Shown here: piece by piece, positions 20,657 through 29,123 of the stretch
How positions within the stretch are numbered: the stretch's first letter is position 1
Layout: each line of letters begins with the position of its first letter
Origin: Lysobacter soyae
GTDB lineage: Bacteria; Pseudomonadota; Gammaproteobacteria; Xanthomonadales; Xanthomonadaceae
Direction: 5' to 3'
DNA: 64,000 nucleotides
NCBI RefSeq assembly: GCF_019551435.1
Contig: NZ_CP080544.1
Location: forward strand, 992,001-1,056,000
The notes under the pieces: generated by a model
Databases searched by the model: none
What the model was told of the DNA's origin: nothing
Seen by the model: only the letters and a program-made list of their open reading frames with translations
Made by a program: the position numbers and the translations under genes

Positions 20657-21475
20657 TCACTCCTTGGCGAATACTTGTTGCAAGGCACCCATTGGCATAC
20701 CGAGCAGCTTTTGTGCGGCGATCAAGGGGTTCTCCTGCGGGGTCAAGCCAAGCGCGTTCAAGCGTTCGATGAGCGCGCTATGCCAGCGCCGATCCGCGTA
20801 GGCTCCGTCCTTCATCTCAACCAGAACGCCGATAAGTGCCGGCAAGTAGAGTGACGAAAGCAATACGTCTCTCTTGGCAGTTCCACGGGTGATTGCAAAA
20901 AAGTCGAATAGCGGCTTGCGCACATGTATGCCGATGCATTCCGAGTCGAGTTCAAGGTCGAACGCGTCAACCGGTGCGAATTCGTTTTCCACCAGGCGAA
21001 AGATGGACTCCAAGGGTGCGAGAGTCTTGAGTCCGACATAGAACTTGTATTCACCGGAAAGTCCGACAACATCAGCCTTCGCTATCGACAGCGAACGTGA
21101 AGGAAATTCCGCGCTAACCGCTTTGGATTCGATGGTGAACGACTTTGCCTGAGCCGCGATGACAGCCCGAAGTGTGACCAAGCCAAGGAGTTTTCCGTCG
21201 GGGATTCGAATTTCGAACGGCGACCCTCCAACCGGGAACGCTCCGTCGAAATAAGTGTTCAAGCATTGCAACAACAGAACCACTTTGAGTGCCCCGGAAG
21301 AAAGTGCGACCTTCGTGGTTTCTTCTCTTACCTCAAAGTCACCTTGAATAAGGACGTCGCCGTTGCCGCATTCAGTTACCTTGGTGACGCGAAAATCGAA
21401 GCTGCCGCCATGGAAGTCGTCATTCTCAGAAGAAAGCACCGGATGTGCGAATAGAACATTCCTCTTCAATCGCAT
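20657..21475 (-). CDS. Unassigned beta-rich protein, second gene of the GHKL-ATPase set
   Basis: A 272-residue protein I cannot place. The first 110 residues look beta-rich (FDFRVTKVTECGNGDVLIQG) and the C-terminal third is helical (RWHSALIERLNALGLTPQEN). There are no catalytic motifs that I can see, so it is more likely structural or a nucleic-acid/protein adaptor. The ATG at 21475 begins one base after the stop of the ATPase gene, and the downstream gene overlaps its end, showing one operon. Confidence 0.75.
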   Translation of the reverse strand: MRLKRNVLFAHPVLSSENDDFHGGSFDFRVTKVTECGNGDVLIQGDFEVREETTKVALSSGALKVVLLLQCLNTYFDGAFPVGGSPFEIRIPDGKLLGLVTLRAVIAAQAKSFTIESKAVSAEFPSRSLSIAKADVVGLSGEYKFYVGLKTLAPLESIFRLVENEFAPVDAFDLELDSECIGIHVRKPLFDFFAITRGTAKRDVLLSSLYLPALIGVLVEMKDGAYADRRWHSALIERLNALGLTPQENPLIAAQKLLGMPMGALQQVFAKE

Positions 21476-21476
21476 C

Positions 21477-23378
21477 TCAGATCTCCGTTACCGCAATCAA
21501 GTCGAAGCTGATCGGTCCGGTGTAAGGTCGGTCAAACTCCACTTCAACCGAAAACCTGACTCCTTTCTTCAATTTGAGCTTCGGAGCCTTTATGCATTCG
21601 ATGCCGCCGAACTTCGCCAATGACAAAGGTTCTTCTCCTGATACCCCCGGAGAATAAATTTCCAACGCGGCTAAACCGTCTCTGTCCGGAGTAAATGCGA
21701 TAAAACGCGTTCTGTCCGTTCCGGCCTCCGCCAATGCAGTTCTCGCACTCGAATAGGGAATTGCGCGGCCACCACGTCCTCCGATTGATCCCTTGCCCTG
21801 TCCTTTCCTTTCGCCCGAAGTGGTGCCGCCACTCTGGTCGTTTTTCCGCTTACCGCCCGCTGATCCGCTGTCGCCATCAGTACCTCGGCCGGTTTTGGGA
21901 GGATTTGTCTGATCAGGTCCTCGGACTACAATCTCCACAGGGTTGCGTTCGGCATCGCCGTCATCTTTTGTCTTCTCCGGATCCCCCGGTGCGGCAAAGA
22001 ATTCATTGAGCTCATCCAATGAAATTATTGTCTCGGATTGGGATGTCGTAGATGACTTGATCGTGTCTCGTATCCACGATGCCAAGGTTTTCATCTCTGA
22101 TCGGATCTTTTTTTGGCGCGCCGGATCATCGATTCTCTCCACCGAGATTTCATCGTGACGCGGGCTTTCCATCTCTCTGATCACAGAGCTGGCTTGTTTG
22201 CTTGCGGGTTCCACTACACAAATGAAGTCCCGACACATGGAGAATCTGGAAAAAGACTGACCGAAGGACTTCAAATTGTCTGCGATCACCATTCCGTTTC
22301 TGAGGATTCCGACCTTTCGCGGCAACCCTTCTTCTTGGAGGATTCTGAGTTCGATTTCTCCGATCGTGGGAAAGGTCCGGGTATGCAGTTCCGTCTGGCC
22401 AGATTGAAGTGCGGCAAACATCGATGCGCCGTATTGAAGGTCTTCGAGGAAGCCATTGTCGTCCGCGGCGGCTTGCACTTGAGGGGATGCGAATAAGTCT
22501 GCAAGGGATGACTTGTCTATACGTACCGACTCATTCGGTCCCCAAGATACTGAAAACCGAATTGCTTCACGATGTATCGCCGCGAAAAAACTGGTTGTGA
22601 TGGAGGCAATCATTTGCCATTGCCAGTCTTTTGCTTCTTTGAACCCCAAACAAGCGATCGTGGTTCCGACTTTTTCACGGCGCAGCCATTTGGGCAAGTC
22701 GGAGTGTGTCAAGATTGGTGCGAATTGTTCCTCACCGTAAAAGCCTGTTGCCCGTTTTGGCTTGGCGTCCGCCATGTGCGAAACGAGAATACTCTTTCCT
22801 TGAAAAAGCTCATGCTTAGTCCCGTTCTTTGTGCTTAGGGAAGCGTAGAAGGCGGTGCGGAGGGAGGAATTTGCAAACACCGCATTTTTCCCAATTCCGA
22901 AAGAACCCCCAGCGTCATCGTGGGACTTCTTGCTGACACCTGATGACTTAACCAAAGCATGGAATGCGCCGCCTTCTGAAGCATCGCCGAGTCCAGTCGT
23001 TCCGTAATCTTCGATTAATAGAACCGGAATCGTCTGCGACTCAAGCAGCCGGTATGCGTAATCGAAGAATGTCAGTTCCTTTTTTAGGTTTTTGGATTTG
23101 GCTCTATCCAGGCAAGCCACGATCGATTTCTTGAGTGAGGCGACGCCCGGCACGGACTTGGTTTCTATGTGTTCCAATCGAATCCGAAGCTCCACTGGCT
23201 CGTCCGGCAGATTTTCTTGACGGAAGGCGGCGTCCAAGCTGTTTTGGGCACATTCTCGCGCGAGACTTGAAAACTGCATGCCTCGAAACGTCTCAATGCC
23301 CGCGTGAGCCAGTCCTTCATCCTCCCTGGCATCGTTCGTCAAGAACTCCCATTCAAAACGCTTTGTCGCGGTATTCAC
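21477..23378 (-). CDS. GHKL (MutL/HSP90-type) ATPase of a defence island
   Basis: A 633-residue ATPase. The Bergerat fold motifs are clear: the N-box RECAQNSLDA (41-50, with Glu42 and Asn46), LIEDYGTTGLG (Asp124, Gly126) and the lid GGSFGIGKNAVF (157-168). A Gly/Lys/Arg-rich low-complexity linker at about 470-530 leads to a C-terminal beta domain. There is no histidine-kinase phosphoacceptor or receiver, so it is not a sensor kinase. I start at the GTG at 23378, nine bases after GGGGAGG; a TTG at 23396 is less likely. MutL-like and MORC-like GHKL ATPases are known companions of restriction-modification genes, and this one is divergent from such a set. Confidence 0.85.
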   Translation of the reverse strand: MNTATKRFEWEFLTNDAREDEGLAHAGIETFRGMQFSSLARECAQNSLDAAFRQENLPDEPVELRIRLEHIETKSVPGVASLKKSIVACLDRAKSKNLKKELTFFDYAYRLLESQTIPVLLIEDYGTTGLGDASEGGAFHALVKSSGVSKKSHDDAGGSFGIGKNAVFANSSLRTAFYASLSTKNGTKHELFQGKSILVSHMADAKPKRATGFYGEEQFAPILTHSDLPKWLRREKVGTTIACLGFKEAKDWQWQMIASITTSFFAAIHREAIRFSVSWGPNESVRIDKSSLADLFASPQVQAAADDNGFLEDLQYGASMFAALQSGQTELHTRTFPTIGEIELRILQEEGLPRKVGILRNGMVIADNLKSFGQSFSRFSMCRDFICVVEPASKQASSVIREMESPRHDEISVERIDDPARQKKIRSEMKTLASWIRDTIKSSTTSQSETIISLDELNEFFAAPGDPEKTKDDGDAERNPVEIVVRGPDQTNPPKTGRGTDGDSGSAGGKRKNDQSGGTTSGERKGQGKGSIGGRGGRAIPYSSARTALAEAGTDRTRFIAFTPDRDGLAALEIYSPGVSGEEPLSLAKFGGIECIKAPKLKLKKGVRFSVEVEFDRPYTGPISFDLIAVTEI

Positions 23379-23540
23379 GCCTGCAGGCCTCCCCAATTCA
23401 AATCTACCAACTCTTCTTTATATGAGGATCGTGCGCTGTCGTCATCGCGAAGATTTCTTGAATTGGCTCTGATCTCGCGTAGTGAGACGATGGGAAAATA
23501 GATTTGTTGCTCGAATGTGCGAGAAAGACTGATCCTCTAT

Positions 23541-23569
23541 TTGACCCGGCGACTCCCGCCTGGTAGGCT
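23541..23569 (+). promoter_or_regulatory. Promoter of the methyltransferase operon with overlapping inverted repeat
   Basis: TTGACC (23541-23546) and TAGGCT (23564-23569) are spaced by 17 bases. The inverted repeat GCCTGGTAGGC (23558-23568) covers the -10 box. Because the methyltransferase has an N-terminal helix-turn-helix, autorepression at this site is a reasonable inference. Confidence 0.5.
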
Positions 23570-23598
23570 CGTGCATTGTCTTCGGAGTCACCGGTAAT

Positions 23599-24813
23599 AT
23601 GCGGAATAAAGAAGTTGTCGAACTCAGGGGCTTAGTCGGAGTCTCGCAGAGCGAGTTGGCACGAAAAGTCGGTGTTTCAGATGGGCGCGTCGTTCGAGCA
23701 TGGGAGCGTGGTGAGAGGTTCCCATCCCGCGAGAGCGCTGAGGCTTTGCTTGCAGCCAGCAAGGCGCAACCTTTCAGGGACAAGCGGAAAGAACATAAAT
23801 TCCGATTTGTTGACTTGTTTGCCGGAATTGGTGGAATTCGCCTGCCTTTTCAGAAGCTGGGGGGACAGTGCGTTTTTACATCTGAATGGGACAAGTTCGC
23901 TCAGAAGACCTATGCGGCCAATTTTGGCGAGATTCCGTCGGGTGACATCACCGCAATCGCCGCCGCTGATGTTCCTGATCATGATGTCTTGTTAGCCGGT
24001 TTTCCGTGTCAGGCCTTCTCGCAAGCAGGTCTGAGGCAAGGTTTTTCGGACACCCGCGGAACCATGTTTTTCGAAATTCAGAGGATTCTTGCTGAGAAGC
24101 GGCCCGCCGCATTCTTGCTGGAGAACGTGAGACAGTTGCAGGGGCACGACAAAGGCAGAACTTTGAAGACGATCTTGGACGTCCTTGAGGGTCGCTCTAG
24201 CGCTGACATACCTGATGACGTCCCAATGTCCATCGCAGCACGGAAGAGTCTTTCAAGAAAATTGGACTATGAAGTCGTCCCCTTGGTTTTGAACGCTAGG
24301 GATTTCGGAGTGCCGCAGAATCGGATTCGCATCTACCTCGTTGGATTCGATCGCAAACGATTCCCTGATTTTGACAGAGATGCCTTCACGACATCAATCA
24401 AGAGAGAGCCGAAGAAGTTTCTGGGTGAGGTACTCGAGGAAAATTCAACGGTTGACGAAAAGTACACACTTTCTCAGAAATTGTTCTCCGGACACGAGAG
24501 GCGAAAACAAGAACACTTGTTGAAGGGCAATGGGTTCGGTTTCAGTCTCTTCTCCAACAAGAGTGAATATTGCAACACGATTAGCGCAAGGTATTACAAA
24601 GATGGAAGCGAGATCCTCATAGATCAGTCGGATATCGGGCGCCTGCCGCGTAAATTGACACCGCGCGAGTGCGCGCGTATTCAAGGGTTTCCGGAAGAAT
24701 TTGAGTTGGTCTGTTCTGATAATCAGACCTACAAGCAATTTGGAAACTCCGTCAGTGTTCCAGTGATTCAAGCCATCGCCAAGCAAATGATCAGGATTTT
24801 ATTGAAGCAATAG
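23599..24813 (+). CDS. C5-cytosine DNA methyltransferase with N-terminal HTH
   Basis: Protects host DNA by 5-methylcytosine formation. Residues 8-50 form an XRE-like helix-turn-helix (VSQSELARKVGVSDGRVVRA). Methylase motifs follow in the usual order: I (FVDLFAGIGGIRL, 70-82), IV with catalytic Cys137 (GFPCQAFSQAG), VI (ENV, 175-177), VIII (QNRIR, 240-244) and X (QFGNSVSVPVI). The target-recognition region lies between about 265 and 350; its specificity cannot be read. The HTH suggests it represses its own promoter as in M.SsoII-type enzymes. It opens a tight operon with the restriction genes and Vsr. Codon usage appears AT-richer than the surrounding genes. Confidence 0.93.
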   Translation: MRNKEVVELRGLVGVSQSELARKVGVSDGRVVRAWERGERFPSRESAEALLAASKAQPFRDKRKEHKFRFVDLFAGIGGIRLPFQKLGGQCVFTSEWDKFAQKTYAANFGEIPSGDITAIAAADVPDHDVLLAGFPCQAFSQAGLRQGFSDTRGTMFFEIQRILAEKRPAAFLLENVRQLQGHDKGRTLKTILDVLEGRSSADIPDDVPMSIAARKSLSRKLDYEVVPLVLNARDFGVPQNRIRIYLVGFDRKRFPDFDRDAFTTSIKREPKKFLGEVLEENSTVDEKYTLSQKLFSGHERRKQEHLLKGNGFGFSLFSNKSEYCNTISARYYKDGSEILIDQSDIGRLPRKLTPRECARIQGFPEEFELVCSDNQTYKQFGNSVSVPVIQAIAKQMIRILLKQ

Positions 24814-24860
24814 CGTGGAATTGAAGTAACTTTCTTTCGTCATTTGACAAGGGGTGGGAA

Positions 24861-26228
24861 GTGACAATTGGTTTTCTTGAGCTGGCGACATCATACGAAT
24901 CAAAAATGGGACTTTCTGTTCCTGAAACTCGAAGTGTTGTAGATATTGTCAATTCGACAGGAAATAGATTTACTCTCTCCGTTTCGGATTTGATTCTGGC
25001 GTTGGAGGATCTGCTCGATAAAAATGATCGTTTTTTGGAAGCAGGCGAACAATACAACGAAACTAGATGGCGTGAAGCCTCAAAGACTCTGTTCCGTTCT
25101 GACGCTGTCAAGACGCTTGCAAGCACCCAGACGAAGGCGTTTTTCACCGTGCTTTCGAGGTTGGTAAGCGCGGCAAGAAAAATGTCTGAGAGGGATTTCG
25201 ATGAGAATCGCCTGGACTTGGGACGAACTTCATTGAAGTTGACGCTGGAAGCATTTGGCGAAGCTACGCATAACAATTCATCTGTTCCATACAAGGTTGC
25301 GACGAATAGGGCCCCAACACCAGCAATGAAGGGTGAAAATATCCTTTTGTATGGGGCGCCAGGAACAGGTAAAAGCAAGGCGGCGAACGATGACGCTTTG
25401 CTGCGGACCGCAGGCAAGAGCGAACTGGTATTCAGGACGGTCTTCCATGGGGACACTATGCAGGGTGATTTTATTGGTGCAATACGACCGAAGTTGGATG
25501 GTGCATCCGTCAGCTACGGATTTGCGCCAGGCCCTTTTTCGCGGGCATTGAAAGCAGCGGTCGCCAATCCTTCAGAGCATGTGGTACTAATTATCGAGGA
25601 GCTGAATCGAGCGAATGCGGCAGCGGCGTTCGGTGAGGTGTTTCAACTGTTGGACCGTGATGAGTTCGGCGCAAGCTGTTATGAAGTTCATCCAGAGAAT
25701 GAAGAGCTTTCGATATATGTTTATGGATCGGAAGGCGAGAAAAAAAATGCTTCCCAAGCCACAATCTACATTCCTTCGAATTTGTCACTTATTGCGACAA
25801 TGAATTCCGCCGACCAAGGCGTAAAGTCGATCGATATGGCGTTTAGGCGGCGTTGGAAGGCGATCTACCAGCGTTTGGACGTGTCACGCGCTTCTGATGT
25901 CTTCGTGTGGTTGGATCCGACACTTCAAATGTCTTGGCGGGATTTTCTGGGTGCTCTGAACGACTACTTGGTTTCTGAGTTTGCGACGGAGGAAGACCGA
26001 CTCATAGGTCAGTATTTTGCATCCGAAACGGATCTCGCAGATGGCCGAATTCCTGACAAATTGCTGCTTTACTTGTGGGATGACTTGCTGAGAGGCGAAG
26101 ATAGGAGTGCACTATTTTCAGGGAATCTCAGGACGTATGCCCATCTTCAGGCAGAGGCACATGATCGCGGGACATATTTCTCAGAGGGTTTTCTGACGAT
26201 TGCTTCTCAGTGGACACGTCAAGGATGA
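24861..26228 (+). CDS. McrB-like AAA+ NTPase (restriction motor subunit)
   Basis: NTP-driven motor partner of the following nuclease. In 455 residues: an uncharacterised N-terminal domain (1-155), Walker A GAPGTGKS (165-172), Walker B LIIEELNRAN (243-252), the McrB-type sensor ATMNSADQ (312-319; classical McrB has MNTAD) and the arginine-rich FRRRW. The start is the GTG at 24861 behind AAGGGG. The N-terminus lacks a recognisable EVE/DUF3578 domain, so the DNA-recognition step may be in the partner. The same gene pair is known from LlaJI and BsuMI restriction systems. Confidence 0.88.
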   Translation: MTIGFLELATSYESKMGLSVPETRSVVDIVNSTGNRFTLSVSDLILALEDLLDKNDRFLEAGEQYNETRWREASKTLFRSDAVKTLASTQTKAFFTVLSRLVSAARKMSERDFDENRLDLGRTSLKLTLEAFGEATHNNSSVPYKVATNRAPTPAMKGENILLYGAPGTGKSKAANDDALLRTAGKSELVFRTVFHGDTMQGDFIGAIRPKLDGASVSYGFAPGPFSRALKAAVANPSEHVVLIIEELNRANAAAAFGEVFQLLDRDEFGASCYEVHPENEELSIYVYGSEGEKKNASQATIYIPSNLSLIATMNSADQGVKSIDMAFRRRWKAIYQRLDVSRASDVFVWLDPTLQMSWRDFLGALNDYLVSEFATEEDRLIGQYFASETDLADGRIPDKLLLYLWDDLLRGEDRSALFSGNLRTYAHLQAEAHDRGTYFSEGFLTIASQWTRQG

Positions 26229-27505
26229 GGCACGCAATTCTCAATGACCGAGTTTTAGTTTCGGAAGTTGAGAGGCAATCTCCGGAACTTGTTGATCGTC
26301 TGAGGCGTCTTGGCGCGATACCCGCTGGTGCCAGAACGGTTCAGTTTTCCGGATTGATTCAAGATGAATTTGGCAATACAACTGTGTTTCTCCCTTTGAA
26401 AGCCGGCCTGAATTGTCCGGAAGATCAGCGGTTCGAGAAAGCCAGGTGCCTCATGCGGGTGTTGGCAAAATTCGGTTCTAGGAATGAACGTGCCGGTACT
26501 GCCCTGGAGATTGATGGTTCAGTTTCTCTCGCTCATACGATCATGGAGTTGCTTAAGGATTACAAGCGCTGGGGAATCTTCAGGGACTCGGTCACTCGCA
26601 ATTCAAGGAATGTGGGAAAAGCTGACTGGAAAGCGACCTCCAATCGCGTTGCTCCCAATTTCCAAGCGGATGGAATCCCTCATTTTGATGAAATACGCAC
26701 CCGGTTGCTCGACACCGACACAGAGAATCCGTTGAGCATTATTCATGCGGCGGTGATTCGAGAAGTTCAAAAAAATCATATCTGGTGGATTCCACCGTCT
26801 AACACGGTTGACAAGTCAATCAGACGCTTGGATTTGCTTGGCCAGAGAAAGGAGGCATTGGTCAAGAGGTTAAAAAGTCTTTCCAAGGACATGTTTGCAA
26901 GTCGTGACCTTGCTCTAGTGCGGTTGCTTTGCGCCTATTTGACGCAAACGGGGTCAGAACGTGATGGCGCCTTGACTATCGGAGTTCGGGATTTTCACAC
27001 TGTTTGGGAGGTGATGCTTCGCGAAACTACTAAAGGGGTGGAGCAGGGCTGGAACCGGCGTTTGCCATTGCCCACGTACATTGCGCGTAGCGGAGCTAAC
27101 GTCGTAGCCTCGGGGATGTTGCCTGACATCGTGGTGAGAAGGAATTCAACCTTTGTAATTGTCGACGCCAAGTACTATGCGGCTGAAGGCGCATTTTCCG
27201 TTCCCGCGTTGGGCGATGCTTTGAAACAGGTGTGCTACCGGATGGCGATGAGCCACATCGTTGTCGGAAGTCGTGTCGACACTTGTTTCTTATTTCCTTC
27301 GGCTTCCGGCACGGAAGGTCGATTTGAGTATTTGAAGTTCATTGCTCGTGAAACCAGTTCTGAGGCAACCGATTTCGGAGAGATCCGTTGTCTTTATGTT
27401 GATATAGACCGTGTCATGGAAGCATATTCCTCGAATCGCAAGATCGATCCGCTTTCGAAGTGGAATTCCAAGTCCGAGGAAGGCGGCACGCTCATCCTTA
27501 ATTGA
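26225..27505 (+). CDS. LlaJI/McrC-like restriction endonuclease subunit
   Basis: Nuclease subunit of the restriction system. In 426 residues, the PD-(D/E)XK motif is PD (300-301) with VDAK (Asp314, Lys316), preceded by FHTVWEVML containing Glu262 and followed by KQVCYRM (Gln335, Tyr338). This layout matches LlaJI-type McrC relatives. The ATG at 26225 overlaps the McrB-like stop as ATGA, indicating translational coupling and fixed stoichiometry; a GTG at 26210 is the alternative start. The N-terminal half (1-250) probably recognises DNA or binds the AAA+ ring. Confidence 0.85.
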   Translation: MRHAILNDRVLVSEVERQSPELVDRLRRLGAIPAGARTVQFSGLIQDEFGNTTVFLPLKAGLNCPEDQRFEKARCLMRVLAKFGSRNERAGTALEIDGSVSLAHTIMELLKDYKRWGIFRDSVTRNSRNVGKADWKATSNRVAPNFQADGIPHFDEIRTRLLDTDTENPLSIIHAAVIREVQKNHIWWIPPSNTVDKSIRRLDLLGQRKEALVKRLKSLSKDMFASRDLALVRLLCAYLTQTGSERDGALTIGVRDFHTVWEVMLRETTKGVEQGWNRRLPLPTYIARSGANVVASGMLPDIVVRRNSTFVIVDAKYYAAEGAFSVPALGDALKQVCYRMAMSHIVVGSRVDTCFLFPSASGTEGRFEYLKFIARETSSEATDFGEIRCLYVDIDRVMEAYSSNRKIDPLSKWNSKSEEGGTLILN

Positions 27506-27969
27506 GTGATCGAATTGTGGATATTTTTTCACGCGAAAAGCGATCACATGTGATGGCACAGATTCGTGGGCGGGATACGAAACCGGAGTTGCTTCTCCGT
27601 CGCTCATTGTGGGCAATCGGTTTCCGATATTCATTACACCGCAAAGGATTGCCTGGGCGGCCTGATTTGGTTCTCACCAAATGGAATGCCGTAATTTTTG
27701 TCCACGGTTGCTTTTGGCACGCACATGAGAATTGCGCTGGATTCAGATTGCCGAAGTCGCGTGTTGAGTTCTGGCAAGAGAAACTGGACGGAAATCGCAC
27801 GAGGGACGAACAAAGTGCATTGGCTTTGGTTGAGGGAGGTTGGTCCGTTGCCGTTGTTTGGGAGTGCGCCATTGAAGCGGACGTGGAGAAGGTGTCGGAA
27901 ATTCTTTCAAAGTGGTTGCGTGCGACCAAGAGGGTCAATATCTTGGAGGTTCGGTCATCCACGTCCTGA
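27502..27969 (+). CDS. vsr: Very short patch repair endonuclease (Vsr)
   Basis: Nicks next to T in T:G mismatches arising from 5-methylcytosine deamination. The 155 residues carry DTKPELLLRRSL, GRPDLV with the catalytic Asp55, and VHGCFWHAHENC with His68 and His73, equivalent to Asp51, His64 and His69 of E. coli Vsr. It starts with TTG at 27502 overlapping the nuclease stop; a GTG at 27517 is possible. Its place in the methyltransferase operon suggests it repairs the mutation load caused by that enzyme. Confidence 0.93.
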   Translation: MSDRIVDIFSREKRSHVMAQIRGRDTKPELLLRRSLWAIGFRYSLHRKGLPGRPDLVLTKWNAVIFVHGCFWHAHENCAGFRLPKSRVEFWQEKLDGNRTRDEQSALALVEGGWSVAVVWECAIEADVEKVSEILSKWLRATKRVNILEVRSSTS

Positions 27970-28034
27970 TATAGGCGCGCTTCTTTCGAGAATCGAAACT
28001 TCGCATGACCACACAACTACCTCACAAGTTCTCA

Positions 28035-28955
28035 TCAAGCCGCAATCCGATGCTCATAGTACGGATGCCGTTTGTCATCAAAGATCGCGTAAAGAGCCTC
28101 AAGATTCGCCGGGTCAGGATTTAGCCACGCGTCAACGTGCTCGGGCTTGATATTGATAATCGTCCTGTCGTGGCCGGCGGCAGCGACTTCGGGCTCGGGC
28201 TCGTCCGTAATCGCGGCAAAAGAAAGTAAGTCGGGTTCTATCCCCTTCGGGTCTGTCCAACGCGACCAAAGACACGCAATCAACATCGGCTCGCCATCTC
28301 TCGGTTCGAATTCAAGCACGACGTTTTTGCAGTCAATCTCCACGTTTTCATAGAATTTGTCGGCGATGATCAGCGCGTGCGTGTAGCCGAATTGTTGCCG
28401 CCAGAATCCTTCCAGGCTGTCCCGGCGAGCGTTGTAGGTTCCGGGGTAACGTTGGTCGTATGAGGCCGGCTTTCCCGCAAGTCGGCATCCATAGCGCATC
28501 GGTGCGACGAATCGCTTCCCGTTTTCTGCGGCAACCACTGTGCTGAAGATGCCGGGAAAGACGCGTGAATCTTTGGGTTCCAATTTCGACCGCTTCAAGT
28601 CTTTCAAGCGGCTTTCCGCCGCTTTGATTTTGTTGCTTGCAATGCGCTTGTCCTCAAGCGCCTTCTTGGTTTCTTTCGTTTTCAAGGACACCACGGCTTT
28701 ATTCAGGCGCGTTTTCTGTGCAAACAACTCTTGCTCGAATTTCGCAGACTGTTCCTTGTTTAGTGCTTCGATGCCTTGAATAATTTCATTTGCCCATGGC
28801 TCGCTGGAATTCAAGAACGCCTGTCGCATCGCCTTGGGTGTTTTGGCGCTTCGGTCGCTCCAAAACACTTTGGCGAACTCATCGATGCTGATATCAGCAC
28901 CGAATTTGCGGACGTAGTCCTTATAACTTTGCTCGATCTGTGCCGAGTAGCACAT
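28035..28955 (-). CDS. Divergent SRAP (YedK/HMCES-like) protein with inserted coiled coil
   Basis: SRAP proteins cross-link to abasic sites in single-stranded DNA through Cys2 and shield them. The protein begins MCYSAQ with Cys2, and the expected partners are present: YNARRDSL (Asn175), KFYENV (Glu203) and AAGHDRTI (His262), which correspond to Asn75, Glu105 and His160 of E. coli YedK. It has 306 residues instead of about 220, because a charged coiled-coil-like segment (about 60-128) is inserted after the N-terminus. The start is the ATG at 28955 since Cys2 must be exposed. It sits next to the restriction island but may belong to the backbone. Confidence 0.85.
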   Translation of the reverse strand: MCYSAQIEQSYKDYVRKFGADISIDEFAKVFWSDRSAKTPKAMRQAFLNSSEPWANEIIQGIEALNKEQSAKFEQELFAQKTRLNKAVVSLKTKETKKALEDKRIASNKIKAAESRLKDLKRSKLEPKDSRVFPGIFSTVVAAENGKRFVAPMRYGCRLAGKPASYDQRYPGTYNARRDSLEGFWRQQFGYTHALIIADKFYENVEIDCKNVVLEFEPRDGEPMLIACLWSRWTDPKGIEPDLLSFAAITDEPEPEVAAAGHDRTIINIKPEHVDAWLNPDPANLEALYAIFDDKRHPYYEHRIAA

Positions 28956-29071
28956 CGCATCACCTTCGCTGCTTGACATGCAGGCATTGTTGCCCAAATC
29001 CCCGCAGACGTATGAACGCCTGACCAGCCCGGTCGATGCCAAGGCCTAGGGGTTGGCGTCCATTCCTTAAA

Positions 29072-29087
29072 TGTGATAAAGGTCACA
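29072..29087. promoter_or_regulatory. Perfect CRP/Clp-type binding site
   Basis: TGTGATAAAGGTCACA matches the CRP consensus TGTGA-N6-TCACA exactly. In xanthomonads the CRP homologue Clp binds this motif. It lies 36 bases before the DUF418 ATG and 116 bases before the divergent SRAP gene, so either or both could be controlled. Confidence 0.7.
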
Positions 29088-29123
29088 TAATGTAGTTTGG
29101 CGTTTCACGGGCGCAACCGAGCC

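Noticed and set aside
21477-23378. Sensor histidine kinase
   Set aside because: The GHKL motifs are present but there is no H-box, sensor or receiver domain; MutL/HSP90-type is the better reading.
19888-28034. Prophage or integrative element with attachment sites
   Set aside because: No integrase, transposase or direct repeat was seen at either end; the genes are restriction and unknown defence-type proteins only.
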